A stretch of 64,000 nt of DNA from NCBI GenBank assembly GCA_012839605.1, contig DUNA01000078.1:1-64000 (forward strand). The letters are read 5' to 3'. Positions 1 to 8,721 of the stretch are shown piece by piece (position 1 is the stretch's first letter; every line of letters starts with the position of its first letter). The DNA comes from Bacteroidales bacterium. GTDB lineage: Bacteria; Bacteroidota; Bacteroidia; Bacteroidales; UBA932. Position numbers and translations under genes: made by a program. Below the pieces are notes generated by a model, which saw only the letters and a program-made list of their open reading frames with translations, was not told where the DNA came from and did not search any database.

Positions 1-136
1 AAACCCATAAGGTACAAAGTTAAAATTTTACCACAAATAGCCTCTTTCTACCCCTTCTTTGCTTTTTTTATCCCAAAGCAATTCGCGTTATCCCTTTTTT
101 TTGACAAACAGAAGCCATTTCTCTTGTTTTGAATCC

Positions 137-1291
137 ATGAAAAGAACAAAAGAATTGTATGGCCGGTTTTCTTATGAAAAACCGTTTCTTGTTCCGGACA
201 GGCCCATTGAGGTTTTTCCGTTTCATTTTACATCCGTAATGGGACAGCAGGAAGTGGCACGTGTACGAGAGTCTATGAAAACAGCTCCGTTTTACCCGGC
301 TGCAGACAGTACGGTGGCTGAAAACCAAGCTTTTTCCTATGTTGTGTTTGTTCCGTCAGGGAGAGAGACATACAACCGTGCCATCATTCTGTTGCACGGA
401 TTGAATGAAAGAAGTTGGAACAAATACTTGGTGTGGGCAGAAGATCTGGTTACGACGTGCGGGGTGCCGGTGCTGTTATTTCCCATGGCGTTTCATATGA
501 ACAGAACCCCGGCATCCTGGTTTTCACCGCGGTGGCTAAAACCTTGGCTGAGCAGACGCAAACAGGAAATCTTGGGGTTATGTAATGCTTCATTTTTTAA
601 CATAGCTCTTAGTTCAAGGTTGTCTGTGGAACCCTTGCGTTTTTACAGCTCGGGCCTGGAATCTTCTTACAACTTGTATCAGTTGATGGGTGATATGAAA
701 CACGGTCGGCATCCGCTTTTTACAGAAGGAGTGAAGGTTGATTTTTTTGCTTATTCTATTGGGGCACTGCTTGCCCAGGTAGTTCTGATGGCTGATCCTT
801 GCGGTTATGCGGCAGACTCGGCTTTATTTACTTTTTGCGGAGGATCTGTTTTTGAAAGAATGAATGGAAATGCACGGGATATCATTGATCAGGAAGCGTA
901 TGAAAAAATCAGAGATTATTATTTGGGGAACTTTTCTCAGCCATCCCGGATGTTTGCTGCGCAAGATCAACAGATGGGGCTTCAATTTACAGAAGCTTTC
1001 TGCAAGATGATTCCTTCTTTGGACGCAGGCAGTAAACGGCAACCGTTCTTTACGGCTGCTCGGGACAGGGTTCGGATGGTTTCGTTGCGAAAAGATACGG
1101 TCATTCCAACAGCAGGGGTGCAAGAAGCTGTCGGAAACGACCTGGTAGGTATCATTACAGAAGAACTTGATTTTCCGTATGCTTATACACATCAAACCCC
1201 GTTTCCTGAAAACGAGAAAGTAAGCGAAGAAGAAGTTGTGCTTGCCTTTCGGAGTGTATTTGACAGGGCTGCTGCTTTTCTTACAACTTGA
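137..1291 (+). CDS. alpha/beta-hydrolase-like protein, function unknown
   Basis: ORF 59..1291, likely start ATG 137 (MKRTKELYGRF). Contains 'AIILLHGLNERSW' and 'DFFAYSIGALLAQ' nucleophile-elbow-like motif. Confidence 0.6.
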   Translation: MKRTKELYGRFSYEKPFLVPDRPIEVFPFHFTSVMGQQEVARVRESMKTAPFYPAADSTVAENQAFSYVVFVPSGRETYNRAIILLHGLNERSWNKYLVWAEDLVTTCGVPVLLFPMAFHMNRTPASWFSPRWLKPWLSRRKQEILGLCNASFFNIALSSRLSVEPLRFYSSGLESSYNLYQLMGDMKHGRHPLFTEGVKVDFFAYSIGALLAQVVLMADPCGYAADSALFTFCGGSVFERMNGNARDIIDQEAYEKIRDYYLGNFSQPSRMFAAQDQQMGLQFTEAFCKMIPSLDAGSKRQPFFTAARDRVRMVSLRKDTVIPTAGVQEAVGNDLVGIITEELDFPYAYTHQTPFPENEKVSEEEVVLAFRSVFDRAAAFLTT

Positions 1292-2210
1292 TGGAAAATT
1301 TTTTCAACCGGGTATCCAACATGCCTGAGGGAATGATTTGTTTTACAGTGTCTGCAACGGCATTCAGTAACGCTTCTCTGTAAAAGTCTTTGTATACGAC
1401 CAGAGATATTTCACGTACCGGCGGTGGTGATATTACAGGTCGGATATGTTGCAACTGTTCTTGGTTGAGCATGGGTATGTGAAGTTGAGGGATGAGTGTG
1501 TAGCCTCCGTTTGTGTCTATAATGCGTATGAGGTTGTCTATGCTTCCCGCTTCGTATATTTGTTTGTCTGCCGGAGCGTCCGGTGTGCAAAAATTAAAAA
1601 TCTGGTCTCTTAAGCAGTGTCCTTCTTGCAGTACCCACAGGTGCTGAAGCGGCAATTCGCTTGCCATCAAATTCTCTTTGGAGTAATTGTTGTCAGAGGG
1701 TGACACGTAAGCAACAAATTTTTCATAGTACAGAGGAATTTCCAACAGGTCCTGGTCTAGTAAAGGTGTAGCTAAAAGACCTATATCTACCTTTGCGTCC
1801 TTTATGTTGCGGATGATTTCTTCTGTACGCATCTCAGAAACTTTGACTTCGGTTTTGGGAAAATCTTTTTTAAAGTGCGTTATAAATTCAGGAATAATAT
1901 AAGGTGCGACGGTAGGTATTACGGCCAGATTGAAACGTGTTTCCAAATTTTCTTTCCCTTTTTGAACCAAATCTTGAAGCTCTCTAGACTGTTGTAATAT
2001 TTTATGAGCTTGTCTGATGACTTCAGTTCCTAATGGAGTAGGTTCAATGGGCTGCTTTGTCCTGTCAAAAATCTTTACATCCAATGCTTCCTCCAGGCGA
2101 GCAACCATGGTGCTCAGTGTAGGTTGAGAGACGCGGCACGCTTCGGCTGCTTTCACAAAATGTCTGTAACGATCCAAGGCTACGATGTATTGGAGTTGTT
2201 GTAGGGTCAT
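1281..2210 (-). CDS. oxyR: LysR-family transcriptional regulator, OxyR-like
   Basis: N-terminal HTH 'MTLQQLQYIVALDRYRHFVKAAEACRVSQPTLSTMVARLEEALDVKIFDR'; conserved-Cys region 'LQEGHCLRDQIFNFC'; divergent from a peroxiredoxin gene. Confidence 0.9.
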   Translation of the reverse strand: MTLQQLQYIVALDRYRHFVKAAEACRVSQPTLSTMVARLEEALDVKIFDRTKQPIEPTPLGTEVIRQAHKILQQSRELQDLVQKGKENLETRFNLAVIPTVAPYIIPEFITHFKKDFPKTEVKVSEMRTEEIIRNIKDAKVDIGLLATPLLDQDLLEIPLYYEKFVAYVSPSDNNYSKENLMASELPLQHLWVLQEGHCLRDQIFNFCTPDAPADKQIYEAGSIDNLIRIIDTNGGYTLIPQLHIPMLNQEQLQHIRPVISPPPVREISLVVYKDFYREALLNAVADTVKQIIPSGMLDTRLKKFSIKL

Positions 2211-2241
2211 ACGTCATTCGATTTGATGGATGTGCAAATAT

Positions 2242-2277
2242 ATAGATAATATCTATATATCCATAGACAATATCTGT
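2242..2277. promoter_or_regulatory. candidate OxyR operator (two tandem imperfect palindromes)
   Basis: ATAG-N7-CTAT (2242-2256) and ATAG-N7-CTGT (2263-2277), 21 bp start to start, in the oxyR/peroxiredoxin divergent intergenic region. Confidence 0.55.
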
Positions 2278-2308
2278 TTGACCAATAGGTTAGGTGTCGA
2301 TATCTTTG
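2277..2308 (+). promoter_or_regulatory. Bacteroidetes-type promoter of peroxiredoxin gene
   Basis: TTTG (2277-2280), 20-bp spacer, TATCTTTG (2301-2308); matches TTTG/TAnnTTTG consensus. Confidence 0.7.
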
Positions 2309-2339
2309 CACTAGAAAAACAATCATAGAACTAAATATT

Positions 2340-3065
2340 ATGGAAAATATAAACAACCTGACAAATATTCATCCCATCCCCAGAATTGGGGAACCCGCAC
2401 CAAAATTTAAAGCTATAACAACGCAGGGAGAAATAAATTTCCCGGCTGATTACAAAGGAAAATGGGTTATTCTTTTTAGCCACCCTGCCGATTTTACACC
2501 TGTGTGTACGTCTGAGTTTATGACCTTTGCGTCTATGCAAGATGAGTTTAAAGAATTAAACACAGAACTTGTAGGACTGTCTGTTGATGGATTGTACAGC
2601 CACATTGCTTGGTTGAGAACCATCAAAGAGAAGATTGAATTCAAGGGCATGAAGGATGTTGAAGTAAAATTCCCGCTTATTGAGGACATCAGTATGGAAG
2701 TTGCCAACTTGTATGGAATGCTTCAACCGGGAGAAAGCAACACCAAAGCTGTAAGAGCTGTATTCTTCATAGATCCGGAGGGCATGATCAGAACCATAAT
2801 TTATTATCCTCTATCTCTTGGCCGAAATTTTGATGAGATAAAAAGAGTATTGATTGGATTGCAAGCGGCCGATGCATTTAAAGTAGCCCTACCGGCAGAC
2901 TGGCGTCCCGGAGACGATGTAATAGTTCCTACGGCAGGAACATGCGACCAGGCTAAAGACCGTGTAGACATTCCGGAAGAAGGTGTCACATGTTACGACT
3001 GGTTCTTCTGTACCAAAAAGTTGGAGAAAGAAAAAGTAGAGGAAGCTTTGTGGAAGAAAAAGTAA
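2340..3065 (+). CDS. peroxiredoxin (Prx6/archaeal-type, AhpC/TSA family)
   Basis: 'HPADFTPVCTSEF' peroxidatic Cys motif; 'GRNFDEIKRVLIGLQ'; C-terminal 'TCYDWFFCTKK'. Confidence 0.93.
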   Translation: MENINNLTNIHPIPRIGEPAPKFKAITTQGEINFPADYKGKWVILFSHPADFTPVCTSEFMTFASMQDEFKELNTELVGLSVDGLYSHIAWLRTIKEKIEFKGMKDVEVKFPLIEDISMEVANLYGMLQPGESNTKAVRAVFFIDPEGMIRTIIYYPLSLGRNFDEIKRVLIGLQAADAFKVALPADWRPGDDVIVPTAGTCDQAKDRVDIPEEGVTCYDWFFCTKKLEKEKVEEALWKKK

Positions 3066-3102
3066 AACATGTTGCATCAGTACGATGGGTTACATAAGTA
3101 CG

Positions 3103-3137
3103 AGCGCGCAGACAATGGTTGATTGCGCGCTTTTTTT
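3103..3137 (+). terminator. rho-independent terminator after peroxiredoxin gene
   Basis: AGCGCGCA ... TGCGCGCT stem followed by T7. Confidence 0.8.
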
Positions 3138-3164
3138 GTTATTTTTGGACAAAATACACGTATT

Positions 3165-3350
3165 ATGGAAGAGGATATTCTTATTTGTTATTGCAACGAA
3201 GTCTACAAAAGCACGATTGTTCAGGCGATTAAGGAAAAAAATCTGAAAACGGTAGAAGAAGTAGGTCAAGAAACAGGAGCCGGAGAAGTGTGCGGACAAT
3301 GCCAGGACGATATCCAGGTGTTGTTGGATCAGGTACAAGCAGAAAGCTAA
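3165..3350 (+). CDS. small (2Fe-2S)-binding BFD-like protein
   Basis: MEEDILICYCNEVYKSTIVQAI...GAGEVCGQCQDDIQVLL: CxC...CxxC arrangement of bacterioferritin-associated ferredoxin family. Upstream in-frame extension to 3123 is probably not used. Confidence 0.75.
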   Translation: MEEDILICYCNEVYKSTIVQAIKEKNLKTVEEVGQETGAGEVCGQCQDDIQVLLDQVQAES

Positions 3351-3387
3351 GTTCTCCTTAAAAATATTGAAAATAATTTGGATTGAG

Positions 3388-3401
3388 TGAACATATGTTC
3401 A
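3388..3401. promoter_or_regulatory. perfect 14-bp palindrome TGAACATATGTTCA, candidate repressor operator
   Basis: Perfect palindrome 11-24 bp upstream of the TATCTTTG (3412-3419) element of the following gene. Confidence 0.5.
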
Positions 3402-3449
3402 TTTAATTTGTTATCTTTGTGCTATAATAACAAGATAAAAATTAACAAT

Positions 3450-3803
3450 ATGCCAAGAGGAGATAAAACCGGACCTATGGGACAAGGTCCCATGACCGGA
3501 AGAAATTTAGGATTTTGCGCCGGGTATGATACCCCGGGAATAGCCAAAAATGTTGGCTATGGAACAGGTTTTGGTCGCGGAATGGGCCGCGGAATGAGAG
3601 GAGGTATGGGCCGAGGTATGGGCCGCGGAATGGGATTTGGAATGCGTGGAGGTTTTGGACGCGGAGCCGGCTTTGGTTACGGATGGAATGCGCCTATGAC
3701 AAAAGAAGAAGAAATCCGTTCGTTGAAAACAAGAGCGGAGTTTTTGGATCAAAATCGTGCCGATATTACACGTAGGCTGGAAGAATTGGAAAAGGAAGAG
3801 TAA
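3450..3803 (+). CDS. DUF5320-like protein with Gly/Arg/Met repeats
   Basis: MPRGDKTGPMGQGPMTGRNLGFCAGYDTPG N-terminus; GRGMGRGM repeat; coiled C-terminus 'EEEIRSLKTRAEFLDQNRADITRRLEELEKEE'. Confidence 0.75.
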   Translation: MPRGDKTGPMGQGPMTGRNLGFCAGYDTPGIAKNVGYGTGFGRGMGRGMRGGMGRGMGRGMGFGMRGGFGRGAGFGYGWNAPMTKEEEIRSLKTRAEFLDQNRADITRRLEELEKEE

Positions 3804-3840
3804 GTCTGTAACAGTTCAATGGCACACGTTTGTGAACGGA

Positions 3841-3874
3841 AAAGCCGGAAGAGATAATTCTCTTCCGGCTTTTT
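3841..3874 (+). terminator. rho-independent terminator
   Basis: AAAGCCGGAAGAG-ATAATT-CTCTTCCGGCTTTTT. Confidence 0.88.
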
Positions 3875-3890
3875 GTATTACTTTTGAAGT

Positions 3891-4790
3891 ATGAGATACA
3901 TTCTTTTATGCCTGGGGCTTTTGTTTTCCCTCAAGATGTACGTTCCAGCCGTACTGTACACACAAGAAGATTTGGCTGTGTATGACAAAGTGATGCAATT
4001 GATGGAATCTGTATGCGAAGAGCCCATGCAAGTCAGAGTTGCGATCGCCGCCAAAGCCATGTTGGGAATTCCATACGTAGCAGGAACTTTGGATAAGCAG
4101 TCGGAAAATGCAAAAAAGAACAAATGGAATGAACAACTGATTGTGTCTTTGGCGGGAACAGATTGTATTTTATTGGTAGAAGCGTGTGTAGGTATGGCAC
4201 TCACAGCGGGTCAGGAAGACAGGAGTTTTGAAGCTTTTTGTAGAAATCTGCAATTGTTGCGCTACCGCGCTGGAGTAATAGATGGTTATGCAAGCCGGTT
4301 GCATTATACGAGTGAATGGATTTTGCAGGCGGAAGAGCGCGGTATTGTATCAGAAATTTCTTGCAATCAAGGTGGCAAGCGTTTTCATCAACATATTTCT
4401 TTTATGACTACACATGCTCAAAAATATCCTGCTTTGGCTGCAAATTCGGAAGAAGTGAAACAAATGGTTTTGGTGGAGCGCGATATAGAGGAGCGATTGA
4501 ATGGGTCGGGAAGTTGTTATATCCCAAAAGAACAAATGGATGACAGAATGGACTGGTTGCGTGCAGGAGATATTGTTTGCTTTGTGACTAATGTAAAAGG
4601 ATTGGATATCAGTCATGTGGCTTTTGCTTGGCCGCATACGGAACAAGAGCAGGCGCCGGGCGCTTCTGTTTCCGGTTTTTTGCATGCTTCTACAGCAGAA
4701 ATGAGAGTAGTGGTTGACAAACAGACGATAAAAGAATACGTGTCTGATAGGGCTTCATGTCCCGGTATACGTGTTGTCAGGGTGTGGTAA
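3891..4790 (+). CDS. DUF1460-type N-acetylmuramoyl-L-alanine amidase-like protein
   Basis: 'MLGIPYVAGTLD...LAGTDCILLVEACVGMAL' (Cys in NlpC/P60-like fold) and 'LRAGDIVCFVTNVKGLDISHVAFAW'. Confidence 0.75.
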   Translation: MRYILLCLGLLFSLKMYVPAVLYTQEDLAVYDKVMQLMESVCEEPMQVRVAIAAKAMLGIPYVAGTLDKQSENAKKNKWNEQLIVSLAGTDCILLVEACVGMALTAGQEDRSFEAFCRNLQLLRYRAGVIDGYASRLHYTSEWILQAEERGIVSEISCNQGGKRFHQHISFMTTHAQKYPALAANSEEVKQMVLVERDIEERLNGSGSCYIPKEQMDDRMDWLRAGDIVCFVTNVKGLDISHVAFAWPHTEQEQAPGASVSGFLHASTAEMRVVVDKQTIKEYVSDRASCPGIRVVRVW

Positions 4791-6447
4791 TCCAAGAAAT
4801 CATGGTTTGAACCAATGAAGGGATGGGAATTTCCGGGTCTGTAGTAAAGTACATCATTTTTTGATAATTGTCTTTTCCCGCATATTTTTCCACGTATGAT
4901 TGGAATGTTTCCTCCCCCCATTCATTCCTCATGTATTCTTCATAATTGTTGACAGTATAAAAGACAGTAACGCCTTTTTCTTCTAAGGCAACCAAGTGTT
5001 TATTCATCTCTTCTTCTTCTTCACGTCGTTCTTTGTAATTGCCGGAATGCCATTCAAAGCCAATAGCTATGTTCATGTCGAAGGCGAGTGCCAGTTCACT
5101 CAGGTGCAACATGTCTTGTTTGTTGCCTACGACCAGGATGGCGACATCATAGGTATCGTAATCAAGTTCCAAACGAGCTTGGTAGTTTAACAGAACCCTC
5201 TTTTCGTATAAATTTTCTACAAGAAGTACTTTTTTTGTGAAAAAAAGTTCATTCAATTCGTGGGAAATGATATTGCTGAAATAGGCTTTCAGCATGGGAG
5301 CATTTTCGTTATGAGGAGCTTTTGCTTTTGTGCCTTCTCCGTCATTGTGTATCATACGGACGGAATCAAAGTGAGGAAGGGAAACCATATACGTGGAATG
5401 GGTTACGTAAATCACTTGGTTCTTTTCACTTAATGTGTTCAGCACTCTAAACAAGCTGCGCTTCATACGGGGGTGCATATACATTTCCGGTTCTTCCATC
5501 ATCAGCACAAATCCATCTGCATTTTGCTTGTTGTAAGCATGCAATATGGAGAGGACAATGGCATTTTGTACGCCTTCCCCCAAAGCCCGTAGGGGAGTAA
5601 TGTGGTCACCTTCTATGAAACACATTTCCAAGGAATGGTAGAAATCTAAAGACGTGAGCGGTTTGAAATAGATATCCCACAAGGCTTCCTCTTGTTGGAT
5701 TTCGGTGCCAAGATACTCCATCATAGATTTACGAATGGTTTCTTTTAGCTCATCAAACGTACGGGTTCTCAAGGTGATCATGGCTTCGTTAATGCATTGC
5801 TCAAACCATTGTTTGCGTGGAATGCGGGATTCCGTACCGTCTGCGTTCATGATAAGGATGGTGTTGTCTTCACGCAAGAAATCGCAGTTGATTTTGTCCA
5901 ACAAACTGTTTAACAGCTGCTGACGGATATCTACCCGGGATTGTGTAGTAATCCTATCTGTACGTATGTACACGACAGGTATCATTTCTCTTATCTTTTG
6001 TAAGGGACATTCTAAGGTCTTGTATATGTGGGTAGAACCTGCACCGGATGGTTCTGCCAACACTTGCACCATTCGGTTGTCTTTTGTAAGACAGTATTGT
6101 TCCAATGTACGTGTTCCTTTTAACGGTCCCTCTTTGTGGCGTTTGTATATAAAACGCAGTTTGTCTATGTATGCGGGCAATGCTCCATCGTAAGGAATGT
6201 GTTCCAGGGGTTTGTTTAAGGTGATTTCTACATCAATATCTCTATTGGGATCTTGTTTATAAACGTCTTTTTCTGTAAAAATAGAAGAAGGGTCTGTTTC
6301 TTGTCCCAAAATTTTGTTGATGCACCATAAGATATTGCTTTTTCCGGAGTTGTTGGGACCCACTAAAGCAGTTAGGTTTGAAAAGTCCAGCTCAACAGCA
6401 TCTTTTATAGAGCGGTAGTTGGAAATGCGAACTTTTTTAATCTTCAT
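4777..6447 (-). CDS. AAA ATPase of OLD-nuclease-like family with C-terminal TOPRIM-like region
   Basis: Walker A 'VGPNNSGKSN', Walker B 'VLMMEEPEMYMHP', H-loop 'YVTHSTYMV', followed by 'KVLLVENLYEKRVLL...IAIGFEWHSGN'. Confidence 0.75.
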   Translation of the reverse strand: MKIKKVRISNYRSIKDAVELDFSNLTALVGPNNSGKSNILWCINKILGQETDPSSIFTEKDVYKQDPNRDIDVEITLNKPLEHIPYDGALPAYIDKLRFIYKRHKEGPLKGTRTLEQYCLTKDNRMVQVLAEPSGAGSTHIYKTLECPLQKIREMIPVVYIRTDRITTQSRVDIRQQLLNSLLDKINCDFLREDNTILIMNADGTESRIPRKQWFEQCINEAMITLRTRTFDELKETIRKSMMEYLGTEIQQEEALWDIYFKPLTSLDFYHSLEMCFIEGDHITPLRALGEGVQNAIVLSILHAYNKQNADGFVLMMEEPEMYMHPRMKRSLFRVLNTLSEKNQVIYVTHSTYMVSLPHFDSVRMIHNDGEGTKAKAPHNENAPMLKAYFSNIISHELNELFFTKKVLLVENLYEKRVLLNYQARLELDYDTYDVAILVVGNKQDMLHLSELALAFDMNIAIGFEWHSGNYKERREEEEEMNKHLVALEEKGVTVFYTVNNYEEYMRNEWGEETFQSYVEKYAGKDNYQKMMYFTTDPEIPIPSLVQTMISWITTP

Positions 6448-6485
6448 AACGGTTGGAGCGCGTTAGAAATGGCAAGTAAAGGTAG

Positions 6486-6520
6486 CAAAAAAAAACAACC
6501 CGCATCATTTGCGGGTTGTT
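6486..6520 (-). terminator. rho-independent terminator for the serC-serA-DUF1015 operon
   Basis: On the minus strand AACAACCCGCA-AATGA-TGCGGGTTGTT followed by a T run. Confidence 0.85.
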
Positions 6521-6548
6521 GAAGACTATTAATAAAGTGTTGAAAATA

Positions 6549-7790
6549 TTAAAAAGTATGAATAGCCAACCCGCTACGAAGCTTTGGTTCAAACCAAGTA
6601 GTTTTGGGTGGCATGATATTGCCTGTGTCAGCAATGGTAATCAATTGTTCCATAGTAACAGGGTACAAGGCAAAAGCAGCGGCCATTTCTCCGGAATCTA
6701 CGCGTTTTTTCAATTCTCCCAAACCGCGGATACCTCCTACAAAATCAATGCGAGTACTAGTTCTCAGATCTTTGATATCCAGCAGCTTGTCAAATACCAA
6801 GTTGGACAAAACGGTAACATCCAGTGTGCCAATGGGGTCGCTGTCGTCGTACGTACCTTCTTTAGCTGTTAAGGAATACCAGCGTTCTTCCAAATACATA
6901 GAGAAGTTGTGATGACCCGAGGGTGCATACGGTTCTTCTCTTCCTTCCAGAAGCTCTACCACAAAATCGTTAGAAAGGGCTTCCACAAAAGATTTGGGAG
7001 TCATTCCATTTAAATCTGTAACTACACGGTTGTAGTCTATGATTTTCAAATGGCTTTCCGGAAACGCAACAGTCATAAAATAGTTGTATTCCTCTTCTCC
7101 CGTATGGTTTGGGTTTTGTGCTTTCCTTTCCGCACCTACCAGAGCAGCCGCAGCTGTTCTGTGGTGTCCGTCTGCTACATAAAAAGCAGGAATGTCTGCA
7201 AACAAAGCCGTGAGCTTGTCAATATCTTCCTGTTCTTTGATGGGCCAGAAGTGGTGGCCAAATCCATCGTCTGCTACAAAATCGTATTCGGGGGCATCCT
7301 TGACAATTCTTTCTACCAATGCGTTGATTTCCGGAACGTCAGGATACGTGAAAAATACCGGTTCTATATTGGAACTTTGGATTCTTACATGAATCATCCT
7401 GTCTTCTTCTTTGTCTTTACGGGTTAATTCATGTTTTTTGATGTTCCCGTTGATGTAGTCGTCTACATGTGCGCAGACTACCAAGCCGTACTGTGTACGA
7501 CCGTCCATAGTTTGGGCATAGACGTAATACATTTCTTTGGGATCGCGTAGCAGCCAACCTCGCTCTTGCCACAGCGCGAAGTTTTCTATGGCTTTATCAT
7601 AGGCGGGTTGAGAATGTTCATCAATGATGGGATCAAAATCAATTTCCGGTTTTGTAATATGCAGCAGTGATTTTTCACCGGCTTCTGCTTTGGCTTCTTG
7701 TGAGTTTAAGACATCGTAAGGGCGTGCAGCTACTTCTTTTACAAATTTTTTTGGTGGACGAAGGGCTGCAAAAGGCTTGATTTTAACCAT
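6549..7790 (-). CDS. DUF1015 family protein
   Basis: 'IKPFAALRPPKKFVKEVAARPYDVLNSQEAK...' and 'PAFYVADGHHRTAAAALVG'; downstream of serA. Confidence 0.88.
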   Translation of the reverse strand: MVKIKPFAALRPPKKFVKEVAARPYDVLNSQEAKAEAGEKSLLHITKPEIDFDPIIDEHSQPAYDKAIENFALWQERGWLLRDPKEMYYVYAQTMDGRTQYGLVVCAHVDDYINGNIKKHELTRKDKEEDRMIHVRIQSSNIEPVFFTYPDVPEINALVERIVKDAPEYDFVADDGFGHHFWPIKEQEDIDKLTALFADIPAFYVADGHHRTAAAALVGAERKAQNPNHTGEEEYNYFMTVAFPESHLKIIDYNRVVTDLNGMTPKSFVEALSNDFVVELLEGREEPYAPSGHHNFSMYLEERWYSLTAKEGTYDDSDPIGTLDVTVLSNLVFDKLLDIKDLRTSTRIDFVGGIRGLGELKKRVDSGEMAAAFALYPVTMEQLITIADTGNIMPPKTTWFEPKLRSGLAIHTF

Positions 7791-7794
7791 AATT

Positions 7795-8715
7795 TTATTT
7801 GTTCAATTGAAAAGTACGGTCGCCTTCTTTCAAAAAGGCAACAATTTGACGTGCCGCGGCATAACCGGCATTGACGTTGGCTTCTTTTGTTTGAGCTCCC
7901 ATTTTCTTAGGTGTGGCGTACACGCGGTTGCCAAACTTTTCTTTCAATACGGCTTGGTTGTTGGGGGCCACGTCGGATGCAAATTTAAGGTCTTCTCTTT
8001 CAGCCAATATCTCTTCCAGTTCCTGTTCGTTCATAATCTCTTTTCTAGAGGTGTTGATGACGCAGGCTCCTTTAGGTAGCAAAGACAATAAGGATTTTCC
8101 AATGGATCCTATAGACTGCGGCCTTGCAGGTACGTGCAAGGACAAGTAGTCGCTCACTTTGTAAAGTTCTTCTACAGTATCTACTCCGTTGATGGTGTCT
8201 GTTTGCAATTCGGAGCCTTTAAATCTGTGGTGATATACATAGACCTTCATTCCCAGGCCCGTAGCCAACCCGGCCACCAGACGTCCAATATCTCCATAGG
8301 CGTGGACACCTAACGTTTTCCCCTTTAACTCTGTACCTGTACCGGGTTGGAATTGATTGCGGGCCATATAAATCATCATACCAATAGCCAATTCGGCTAC
8401 TGCATTCGCATTTTGTCCCGGAGTGTTCATGGCTACAATCTGTTTTTCAGTACAAGCTTCCAGGTCCAGGTTGTCGTAACCGGCTCCTGCGCGTACTACA
8501 ATTTTCAGATTGTTAGCAGCTTCAATCACTTCACGTGTTATCAAATCTGAGCGGACTATCAAAGCGTCTGCATCTGCGACGGCTTCTATTAATTGTTCTT
8601 TTTCTGTATAATTTTCTAATAAAGCCAATGTCATTCCTGCTTGTGTCACGATATCACGGATACCGTCTATGGCAGTTTTGGCAAAAGGTTTTTCTGTAGC
8701 TACCAGTACTTTCAT
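7795..8715 (-). CDS. serA: D-3-phosphoglycerate dehydrogenase
   Basis: 2-hydroxyacid dehydrogenase motifs: 'VVRAGAGYDNLDLEAC', 'GKTLGVHAYGDIGRLVA', 'ACVINTSRKEIM'; adjacent to serC. Confidence 0.9.
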   Translation of the reverse strand: MKVLVATEKPFAKTAIDGIRDIVTQAGMTLALLENYTEKEQLIEAVADADALIVRSDLITREVIEAANNLKIVVRAGAGYDNLDLEACTEKQIVAMNTPGQNANAVAELAIGMMIYMARNQFQPGTGTELKGKTLGVHAYGDIGRLVAGLATGLGMKVYVYHHRFKGSELQTDTINGVDTVEELYKVSDYLSLHVPARPQSIGSIGKSLLSLLPKGACVINTSRKEIMNEQELEEILAEREDLKFASDVAPNNQAVLKEKFGNRVYATPKKMGAQTKEANVNAGYAAARQIVAFLKEGDRTFQLNK

Positions 8716-8721
8716 AATTGT

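Noticed and set aside
4777-6447. Gabija or other multi-gene defence system
   Set aside because: No helicase, methylase or other defence partner adjacent; neighbours are DUF1460 and DUF1015 genes, so only a lone OLD-like ATPase is supported.
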